64,000 nt of DNA from Streptomyces fumanus (lineage in GTDB: Bacteria > Actinomycetota > Actinomycetes > Streptomycetales > Streptomycetaceae). The notes under the pieces are model-generated. The model ran no database searches. It was not told where the DNA came from and worked only from the letters and a program-made list of their open reading frames with translations. This document shows, in pieces, positions 57,799-64,000 of the stretch. Location: the NCBI RefSeq assembly GCF_014655295.1, contig NZ_BNBI01000003.1:186001-250000 (forward strand), in the 5' to 3' direction. How positions within the stretch are numbered: the first letter of the stretch is position 1; every line of letters begins with the position of its first letter. The position numbers were made by a program, and so were the translations under genes.

Positions 57799-58965
57799 AT
57801 GACCACTTCACGTCTTGCGGCGCTCGACCGCGACGACCCGTCGCTGCTTCCGCTCGCCCGACGGCTGCTGTCCGTCGCGGAGTCGGGCCTGCCGTCGATG
57901 CTGCTCCCCGGCAAAGAGGCGTTCGCCTTCACCCTGGCCGGGACGCGGGCGCCCGACGGCTCCTGGCGGGTGGAGCAGCGCGGCACCAGCAGGCGGTACG
58001 CCGCCATCACCGCGCTCGGCGTCCAGTACCTGCCCGAGGACCGGCAGCGGGCGGTGCTCGGGGGGCGCACCGCGCAGGAGTTCACCGGTCTGCTGGTGGA
58101 GTCCCTGCCCTCGGTGACCAACCTCGGCGACGCGGCGCTGATCGCCTGGGCCGCCGCCGACACCGGGCACCCCAAGCTGTCCGACGCCCTCGCCCGGGTC
58201 GAGGCGCTGGACCACCGGGACCGGCCGCAGTACACCGTCGAGGCCGCCTGGGTGCTGTCCGCGCTCGCGGCGGCCCGCGACTCGGCCGACGTGGAGGGGC
58301 ACTTCACCGCGGCGCGGGACCGGCTGCTGCGCTCCCGGACCGGCGGCAGCCCGCTCTTCCCGCACGCCACCGGGCCCGGCCTGGTGCCCGGCTACCGGGC
58401 GCACGTGGCCTGCTTCGCCGACCAGACGTACCCGCTGCAGGCGCTGGCCCGCGCCCACGCCAGCGGCCCCGGCGACCCCGAGGCGTTGGCCGCGGCGCAG
58501 GCGTGCGCGGCCCGCATCTGCCGGCTCCAGGGCACGGGCGGCCAGTGGTGGTGGCACTACGACGCGCGCACCGGCGGGGTGGTGGAGGGCTACCCCGTCT
58601 ACAGCGTCCACCAGCACGCGATGGCGCCGACCGCCCTGTTCGACCTCACCGAGGCCGGCGGCGGCGACTTCGGCGCGGCCGTCCGCAAGGGACTGCGCTG
58701 GATGACCGACGTACCGGAGCTGGCCGGCCGCCCCGGCGGGCAAGAACCCTTGATCCTGGACGAGTTGGGCGTCACCTGGCGCAAGGTGCACCGGGGGGAC
58801 CCGAGGAAGGCGGTGCGCGCGGTGCGCGGACTGGCCACCCGGGCCGTGCCCGGTGTGAGACTGCGGGTCCTGGACCGGGTGTACCGGCCGCTGTCGGTGG
58901 ACCGCGAGTGCCGGCCGTACGAGTTCGGCTGGATGCTGCACGCCTGGCTGGGGGGCCGGATATGA
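57799..58965 (+). CDS. Predicted all-helical (alpha/alpha toroid-like) protein of polysaccharide operon
   Basis: 388 residues from the ATG at 57799; an in-frame ATG at 57736 is possible. No signal peptide or membrane span. The protein is helical and has spaced aromatic and acidic blocks: SLPSVTNLGDAALIAWAAAD, QYTVEAAWVLSALAAA, FADQTYPLQALARAH, GQWWWHYDARTGGVVEGYPV and YSVHQHAMAPTALFDL. This pattern recalls (alpha/alpha)6 glycan-acting or terpenoid-cyclase-like toroids, but no family can be named with confidence. Its stop overlaps the WecG-like start (ATGA), so it belongs to the polysaccharide pathway, perhaps as a glycan lyase, epimerase or hydrolase. Confidence 0.6.
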   Translation: MTTSRLAALDRDDPSLLPLARRLLSVAESGLPSMLLPGKEAFAFTLAGTRAPDGSWRVEQRGTSRRYAAITALGVQYLPEDRQRAVLGGRTAQEFTGLLVESLPSVTNLGDAALIAWAAADTGHPKLSDALARVEALDHRDRPQYTVEAAWVLSALAAARDSADVEGHFTAARDRLLRSRTGGSPLFPHATGPGLVPGYRAHVACFADQTYPLQALARAHASGPGDPEALAAAQACAARICRLQGTGGQWWWHYDARTGGVVEGYPVYSVHQHAMAPTALFDLTEAGGGDFGAAVRKGLRWMTDVPELAGRPGGQEPLILDELGVTWRKVHRGDPRKAVRAVRGLATRAVPGVRLRVLDRVYRPLSVDRECRPYEFGWMLHAWLGGRI

Positions 58966-59732
58966 ACGGGCGCCGGACACTGTTCGGGTTCGAGCTGGAC
59001 CCGCTGACCATGGACCAGACCGTCGAGCGCTGCCTCGCCGCCGTCCGCGAGGGCCGCAGGCTGGAGATCGGCGTGGTCAACGCGGCCAAGCTGGTCACCA
59101 TGCGCCGCGACCCGCGGCTCGCCGAGGCGGTGACCAACTGCGACCTGGTGCTCGCCGACGGGCAGGCCGTGGTCTGGGCCGGGCGCGTGCTGGGCGCCCC
59201 GCTGCCGGAGCGGGTCGCGGGCATCGACCTGTTCCTGCGGCTGCTGGCGGAGGCCGAGTCGGCGGGCCTGTCGGTGTACTTCCTCGGCGCCCGCCCGGAG
59301 GTCCTCGACGAGATGCTGCGCCGGGTCGCCGACCGGTTCCCCGGGCTGAAGGTGGCGGGCAGCCGGCACGGCTACTTCTCCGACGCGGAGCAGCAGGCCG
59401 TCGCGGACGCGATCGCCCGCAGCGGCGCCCAGTTGCTCTTCCTCGGCATGACCTCGCCGAAGAAGGAGCTGTTCACCGCCGCCCACGGCACCCGCACCGG
59501 CGCCCTCGTGGTGCACGGCGTCGGCGGCTCCTTCGACATCCTCGCCGGAGTCACCCGGCGGGCCCCCGAGTCCTGGCAGCGCCGGGGCCTGGAGTGGCTC
59601 TACCGGGCGCTGCAGGAACCGCGCCGGCTGGGCCGGCGCTACCTCACCACCAACGCGGCCTTCGTGCTCATGACGGCACGCGAGCGCCTGCGCCCCGGAC
59701 CGTCGGCCGCCCCGGCGAACAGGAGTCACTGA
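58962..59732 (+). CDS. WecG/TagA/CpsF-family glycosyltransferase (GT26)
   Basis: 256 residues. GT26 signature: VVNAAKLVTMRRDPRLAEAV, then CDLVLADGQAVVWAGRVLG, VYFLGARPEVLDEMLRR, LLFLGMTSPKKELF and GVGGSFDILAGVTRRAPE with QRRGLEWLYRALQEPRRLG at the end. In enterobacteria WecG adds ManNAcA, and in Gram-positives TagA adds ManNAc, to an undecaprenyl-linked GlcNAc. WecB and WecC homologues are encoded next, so UDP-ManNAcA is the expected donor. Stop and next start overlap as TGATG. Confidence 0.88.
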   Translation: MNGRRTLFGFELDPLTMDQTVERCLAAVREGRRLEIGVVNAAKLVTMRRDPRLAEAVTNCDLVLADGQAVVWAGRVLGAPLPERVAGIDLFLRLLAEAESAGLSVYFLGARPEVLDEMLRRVADRFPGLKVAGSRHGYFSDAEQQAVADAIARSGAQLLFLGMTSPKKELFTAAHGTRTGALVVHGVGGSFDILAGVTRRAPESWQRRGLEWLYRALQEPRRLGRRYLTTNAAFVLMTARERLRPGPSAAPANRSH

Positions 59733-60991
59733 TGCGCGTCGTCGTGGTCGGACAGGGATACGTCGGTCTGCCGCTGGCCATCCGGGCCGCCGAGACCGGA
59801 CACGAGGTGATCGGCTACGACGTCGACACCCGGCGGATCAAGAGCCTCGCGGCCGGTGAGTCCTTCGTGGAGGACGTCTCCTCCGCACGGGTCCGCGCGG
59901 CCCTGGACAACGGCACCTACCGCCCCAGCGACTCGGCACGCGACTGCGGCGGCTTCGACGTCGCCGTGGTGACCGTGCCCACCCCGCTCCACGAGGGCAC
60001 CCCCGACCTGCGGTACATCAAGGAGTCGGCGGTCACCCTCGCCCGCTATCTGCGCCCCGGCGCCACGGTCGTCCTGGAGTCGACCACCTACCCGGGCACC
60101 ACCCAGGAGCTGTTCGCGCCGATCCTGGAGGAGGGCTCGGGACTCACCGCGGGCAGCGACTTCCGGCTGGGCTACAGCCCCGAGCGCATCGACCCGGGCA
60201 ACGCGGTGTGGGGCTTCAAGGAGACCCCCAAGGTCGTCTCCGGGGTCGACGAGGCGTCCCTGGAGGCCGTCCAGGGCTTCTACGCCGGGCTCGTCGACAC
60301 CACCGTGCCGGTCCGCTCGCCCAAGGAGGCGGAGCTGGCCAAGCTGCTGGAGAACACCTTCCGGCATGTGAACATCGCGCTGGTCAACGAGATCGCCATG
60401 TTCGCCCGGCACCTGGACATCGACGTCTGGCAGGCCATCGACGCCGCCTCCAGCAAGCCGTTCGGGTTCATGAAGTTCACCCCCGGCCCCGGGGTCGGCG
60501 GCCACTGCCTGCCGATCGACCCCTCCTACCTGTCCTGGCGGGTGCAGCGCGAACTCGGCCAGAGCTTCCGCTTCGTGGAGCTGGCCAACGACATCAACAA
60601 CCACATGCCCGAGTACGTGACCCGGCGGATCGCCGACCTGTTCAACACCAGGCGCCGGTCGGTCAACGGCTCCCGGGTGCTGCTGCTCGGCCTCGCCTAC
60701 AAGAAGAACACCGGCGACGCCCGCGAGTCGCCCGCGCTGCGCGTCTCCCAGCTCCTGCTGGACATGGGCGCGCAGGTCCGGGCGGCCGACCCGCACGTGG
60801 TGGAGAGCCTGCCGGTGGACACCCGGCTGGTGCGGGTCGAGGTCGAGGCCGAGGAACTGGCCGCCGCCGACGTGGTGGTGCTGCTCACCGACCACGACTC
60901 CTTCGACTACGACCTCATCGCCGAACACGCCCCCGTCGTCCTCGACTGCCGCCGCAGGCTGCCGTCCGGACCCACGATCGAGGTGCTCTGA
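59732..60991 (+). CDS. wecC: UDP-N-acetyl-D-mannosamine dehydrogenase-like nucleotide-sugar dehydrogenase
   Basis: 419 residues; AGGAG at 59721-59725. Rossmann start VVVVGQGYVGLPLAIRAAE, sugar-binding segments VTVPTPL and ESTTYPGTT, catalytic Cys259 in GPGVGGHCLPIDP and C-terminal LLGLAYKKNTGDARESPA. It oxidises the C6 hydroxyl of a UDP-sugar in two steps with NAD. The WecB homologue starting four bases after the stop points to UDP-ManNAc as substrate. UDP-GlcNAc 6-dehydrogenase activity is the main alternative. Confidence 0.88.
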   Translation: MRVVVVGQGYVGLPLAIRAAETGHEVIGYDVDTRRIKSLAAGESFVEDVSSARVRAALDNGTYRPSDSARDCGGFDVAVVTVPTPLHEGTPDLRYIKESAVTLARYLRPGATVVLESTTYPGTTQELFAPILEEGSGLTAGSDFRLGYSPERIDPGNAVWGFKETPKVVSGVDEASLEAVQGFYAGLVDTTVPVRSPKEAELAKLLENTFRHVNIALVNEIAMFARHLDIDVWQAIDAASSKPFGFMKFTPGPGVGGHCLPIDPSYLSWRVQRELGQSFRFVELANDINNHMPEYVTRRIADLFNTRRRSVNGSRVLLLGLAYKKNTGDARESPALRVSQLLLDMGAQVRAADPHVVESLPVDTRLVRVEVEAEELAAADVVVLLTDHDSFDYDLIAEHAPVVLDCRRRLPSGPTIEVL

Positions 60992-60994
60992 GCA

Positions 60995-62164
60995 ATGCCG
61001 CGCATCATCTGTGTCGCCGGGGCGCGCCCCAACTACATGAAGATCAAACCGGTGATGGACGCGCTGGAGCGCCGGGGCGCCGAGGTCCTCCTGGTCCACA
61101 CCGGCCAGCACTACGACCCGGCCATGAACGACGTGTTCTTCGCCGACCTCGGCATCCGGCCACCGGACCGCTTCCTCGGCGTCGGCTCCGGCAGCCACGC
61201 CGAGCAGACCGGCCGGGTGATGACCGCGTTCGAGCCGCTGCTCGACGAACTCTCCCCGGACCTCGTCGTGGTGGTCGGCGACATCAACTCCACCCTGGCC
61301 TGCGCCCTGGTCACCGCGAAGGCGGGCCCGCTGCTGGCGCACGTCGAGGCCGGACTGCGCAGCCGCGACTGGTCCATGCCGGAGGAGGTCAACCGCGTCG
61401 CCACCGACCGGGTCAGCGACTATCTGCTGGCCCCCTCCCCCGACGCGGCCGGCAACCTGCGCGCCGAGGGCTACCGGGAGGACCAGATCCACCTGGTCGG
61501 CAACGTCATGATCGACACCCTGCTGGCCAACCTGGAGCGCGCCCGCGCCTCGGACGTCCTGGACCGCTCCGGGCTGACCCGGGGCGGGTACGGCCTGGTC
61601 ACCCTGCACCGGCCCGCCAACGTGGACGACCCCGGGGTGCTCGCCGGGCTGCTGAAGGCGCTGGGCGAGATCGCGGACCGCTGCCCGCTGGTCTGGCCGG
61701 TGCACCCCCGCGCGGCCGGCCGGCTCGCCGAACTGGGCGTGCCCGGCGGCATCCGGCTGGTGCCGCCCGCCGGATACCTGGACTTCATCGCGTTGCAGGA
61801 CGCGGCCCGGATCGTGCTGACCGACTCGGGAGGTGTGCAGGAGGAGACCACCGCGCTCGGCGTGCCGTGCGTGACGCTGCGGGAGAACACCGAGCGGCCG
61901 GTCACCGTCGAGGAGGGCACCAATGTGCTGGCCGGACGGGACCCGGCCCGCGTGGTGCGCACCGTGCACGGGGTACTGGACGCCCCGCCCGCGCCGCGCC
62001 GGCCCGAGCTGTGGGACGGCCGGGCCGGCGACCGGATCGCGGAGGTGCTGCTGCGCGGCGGCACCGCGCGCACCCGGCCGCGGCCCACCGACCTCCCGGA
62101 GACCGCCCCCGGACCGGAATCCCTGGCCCGGTCCGCACCCATGGACCGAACGTTCCCCATATGA
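60995..62164 (+). CDS. wecB: UDP-N-acetylglucosamine 2-epimerase (non-hydrolysing)
   Basis: 389 residues. VAGARPNYMKIKPVMDAL, VHTGQHYDPAMNDVFFADLG, VVVVGDINSTLACALVTAK, HVEAGLRSRDWSMPEEVNR, TLHRPANVDD and LTDSGGVQEETTALGVPCV are all standard for this family. It converts UDP-GlcNAc to UDP-ManNAc in the cytoplasm. The C-terminal 45 residues are Pro/Arg-rich and extend past the usual fold. It is co-transcribed with wecC and the WecG-like gene. Confidence 0.9.
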   Translation: MPRIICVAGARPNYMKIKPVMDALERRGAEVLLVHTGQHYDPAMNDVFFADLGIRPPDRFLGVGSGSHAEQTGRVMTAFEPLLDELSPDLVVVVGDINSTLACALVTAKAGPLLAHVEAGLRSRDWSMPEEVNRVATDRVSDYLLAPSPDAAGNLRAEGYREDQIHLVGNVMIDTLLANLERARASDVLDRSGLTRGGYGLVTLHRPANVDDPGVLAGLLKALGEIADRCPLVWPVHPRAAGRLAELGVPGGIRLVPPAGYLDFIALQDAARIVLTDSGGVQEETTALGVPCVTLRENTERPVTVEEGTNVLAGRDPARVVRTVHGVLDAPPAPRRPELWDGRAGDRIAEVLLRGGTARTRPRPTDLPETAPGPESLARSAPMDRTFPI

Positions 62165-62215
62165 TCCGCTGGCAACAAATGACCGTCGAACGTGTGGTCG
62201 CTAGGGGGAACCACC

Positions 62216-63061
62216 ATGGATCTCGCTGAGATCTTCCGGGTGCTGCGCAGGCGCTGGCGGGTGCTGCTGCCCGGACTGCTGCTGACCTCGGCTCTGGTGG
62301 CCGCCGTCACCGTGCTGGTCCCGGTCGACTACCGGTCGCAGAGCACGGTGGTCCTGCTGAACTCCGAGAAGGCCACCCGGGCGTACGACGGCAACCCCTT
62401 CCTGAGCACCCAGACCTCGCTCACCGGCATGGCCGACAGCCTGGCCCGCAGCCTCACCTCCGACGACGCGCTCAGGGAGCTGAAGTCCCGGGGCGCCCGG
62501 GGCACGTTCGAGGCGAAGCTCGCCGACAACGCCCAGGGGCCGCTGATGTGGCTCACCGTCACCGGCACCGACCCGGACACGGTGCTCGCCTCGGACAAGA
62601 TCCTGACCGCGTACGCCAAGGAACGCCTCGACGAGTTCCAGCGGCGGCAGTCGGTCGACCCCCGGGCCATGATCCGGATGACCACGATCGTGCCGCCGCA
62701 GAAGCCGGTGGCGCAGTCCAAGGCCCGCCTCCAGTACATGATCATGGCCGGGTTGCTGGGGCTGGTCCTCACCCTGGTCGCCGTCTTCTACGTGGAGGCC
62801 CGCAAGCGGCCGCGGGCACCGGAACCGGCGGCGCCCGGCCCCGCCCCGGCGGAGCGGGAGACGGCGGCGCCGGACCCCGCTCCGGCCGCGGACGAGACGC
62901 TCGCCATCCGCCGGCCGCCGAGCTGGTCGCGGACCGCCGGGGACGACGGCACGGACACCGCGCGGACCGGGGCGGCCCGGCCGGTGGCGACGGTGCCGTC
63001 CGCAGCGCAGCCACGCGACGAGGAGTCGGGTCATGGACACCGCCCGCGCTCCGGACAGTGA
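62216..63061 (+). CDS. Wzz-like chain-length determinant / polysaccharide co-polymerase
   Basis: 281 residues; AGGGGGAA precedes the ATG. Two membrane spans frame an external domain: IFRVLRRRWRVLLPGLLLTS (about 6-30) and YMIMAGLLGLVLTLVAVFYV (about 180-200), the latter preceded by a Pro-rich IVPPQKPVAQSKAR loop typical of Wzz. The cytoplasmic tail is Pro/Ala/Glu-rich with no Walker motif, so it is not a tyrosine kinase. It likely sets glycan length. The 3' end overlaps the flippase gene by 29 bases. Confidence 0.82.
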   Translation: MDLAEIFRVLRRRWRVLLPGLLLTSALVAAVTVLVPVDYRSQSTVVLLNSEKATRAYDGNPFLSTQTSLTGMADSLARSLTSDDALRELKSRGARGTFEAKLADNAQGPLMWLTVTGTDPDTVLASDKILTAYAKERLDEFQRRQSVDPRAMIRMTTIVPPQKPVAQSKARLQYMIMAGLLGLVLTLVAVFYVEARKRPRAPEPAAPGPAPAERETAAPDPAPAADETLAIRRPPSWSRTAGDDGTDTARTGAARPVATVPSAAQPRDEESGHGHRPRSGQ

Positions 63062-64000
63062 ACCGGGCGAGGCCGGCGAGGCCCCCGCTTCCGGCTCCTT
63101 CGGCCGCAAGGTCCGGTCGGCGGCCCGCTGGAGCCTGATCAACACCGTCGTGCTGCGCCTGGGCAACTTCGCCACCGGCATCGTCCTGGCCCGCTTCGCC
63201 CTGGGCCCCGCGGAGTGGGGGGTCTACGGCCTGGCCCAGACCGTGCTGCTGGTCCTGCTCTCCGCCAACGAGCTGGGCGTGGGCCTGGCCATCGTGCGCT
63301 GGGAGGGGGACCCCCGGCGGTTCGCGCCGACCGTGCTCACCCTGAGCACCCTCTCCAGCGGCCTGCTGTACGTGGCGCTGTTCGCGGCGGCACCGGCGGT
63401 GGGCGGTCTGCTGGGCTCGCCGGACGCCGCCGGGGTGCTGCGGGTGATGTGCCTGTGCGTGGTGATCGACGGGATCGCGCAGGTCCCGGCGGGCTTCCTG
63501 ACCCGGGAGTTCGCCCAGGGCAAGCGCATGGTCATCGACACGCTGAACTTCGTGGTGAGCACCGCGGTGACGCTGCTGCTGGCCTTCGCCGACCGGGGCG
63601 CGATGAGCTTCGCCTGCGGGGCGGTGGCGGGGAACCTGGTGTCGCTGATCGGCTGCCGGCTGGCCGCGCCCGGCACGCTGAGGTTCGGCTGGGACCCGGG
63701 GCAGGCCCGCGCGCTGCTGCGGTTCGGGCTGCCGCTGGCCGGGGCGAGCATGCTGGCCCTGGCGGTGGTCAACGTCGACACCATGGTGCTGGGCGCCGCG
63801 CTGGGCAATGTCGCCCTCGGCTTCTACGTGCTCGCCTTCAACATCTCCGGCTGGCCGGTGCGGATCATCTCCGAGGCCGCCCGCCGGGTCTCCTTCGCCG
63901 GGTTCTCCCGGCTGGCCGGTTCCCCGGCCGCGCTCGCCCAGGGGTTCAGCCGCGCCCTGGGCGTGCTGATCACCGGCACGGTCCCGCTGTGCGTGCTGCT
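63033..64000 (+). CDS. Wzx-like polysaccharide flippase (3' end off window)
   Basis: At least 322 residues; ATG at 63033 with GAGGAG at 63020-63025. After a short acidic start come repeated membrane spans: FGRKVRSAARWSLINTVVLR, VYGLAQTVLLVLLSANELG, VVSTAVTLLLAFADRGAMSF and LPLAGASMLALAVVNVDTMV, in the MATE/polysaccharide-export order. It would move the lipid-linked repeat unit across the membrane. The right edge cuts it, so the C-terminal spans are not seen. Confidence 0.87.
   Translation, partial: MDTARAPDSEPGEAGEAPASGSFGRKVRSAARWSLINTVVLRLGNFATGIVLARFALGPAEWGVYGLAQTVLLVLLSANELGVGLAIVRWEGDPRRFAPTVLTLSTLSSGLLYVALFAAAPAVGGLLGSPDAAGVLRVMCLCVVIDGIAQVPAGFLTREFAQGKRMVIDTLNFVVSTAVTLLLAFADRGAMSFACGAVAGNLVSLIGCRLAAPGTLRFGWDPGQARALLRFGLPLAGASMLALAVVNVDTMVLGAALGNVALGFYVLAFNISGWPVRIISEAARRVSFAGFSRLAGSPAALAQGFSRALGVLITGTVPLCVL

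Overview
The window is high-GC actinobacterial DNA and almost certainly comes from a Streptomyces chromosome. The evidence is strong third-position GC bias, many GTG starts, very rare TTA codons, Tat and Sec secreted carbohydrate-active enzymes, a SapA spore-associated protein, and dense TetR, WYL, AraC/GlxA, HxlR and MarR regulators. No tRNA, rRNA, CRISPR array, insertion sequence or phage gene was recognised, so this reads as an ordinary chromosomal arm with several accessory islands.

Layout. 1-4500: plant-polysaccharide unit, with GH43 and GH62 enzymes on the minus strand and a divergent GH27-CBM13 enzyme. 4544-16354: small regulator and enzyme pairs. These are a membrane Mrr-like nuclease, a GlxA regulator with two paralogous HD-domain (cyanamide hydratase-like) proteins around an oxidoreductase, HxlR with an enoyl-CoA hydratase, an Imm5-like protein, SapA, a VOC protein with a WYL regulator, an oxidoreductase with a TetR regulator, and an AlkZ-like glycosylase. 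16365-17168 is a DUF574-type methyltransferase. 17201-23033 is a stressosome-type switch on the minus strand: RsbR, RsbS, RsbT, a decayed-ATPase/PP2C fusion and a GAF-SpoIIE phosphatase, all overlapping, with a further SpoIIE-like protein upstream. 24163-27925 is a probable biological-conflict system made of a membrane HTH protein, EACC1 and a caspase-WD40 protein.

27989-35828: SDR, VanZ, an orphan OmpR-type response regulator with a GH16 lipoprotein, a PNPOx-like oxidase, a TTA-containing P450, an oxidoreductase and an ATPase-LuxR hybrid. 35935-39327: GT4 glycosyltransferase and amylo-alpha-1,6-glucosidase. 39454-43327: amidohydrolase and APC permease with a divergent TetR. 43374-49200: YceI, an ECF sigma factor with a SnoaL-like tail, an amidase with a divergent AraC regulator, and a DUF4097-like lipoprotein with a divergent WYL regulator. 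49428-54013: PQQ-type sugar dehydrogenase with CBM2 (TTA at codon 2), MMPL transporter and histidine phosphatase.

54145-64000: two back-to-back envelope-type operons. The minus-strand one encodes ACP, KAS III, a WS/DGAT-like acyltransferase and a PlsC-like acyltransferase, which together look able to build and transfer a special acyl chain. The plus-strand one encodes an unknown helical protein, a WecG/TagA transferase, WecC, WecB, a Wzz-like protein and a Wzx-like flippase (cut by the right edge), which fits an N-acetylmannosaminuronate-containing surface polysaccharide.

Regulatory DNA is unusually readable here. Operator-like repeats lie in the GH43, GlxA, APC/TetR, VanZ/response-regulator and DUF4097/WYL promoter regions, and many regulator genes have a -10 hexamer six or seven bases before the start codon, which suggests leaderless transcripts.
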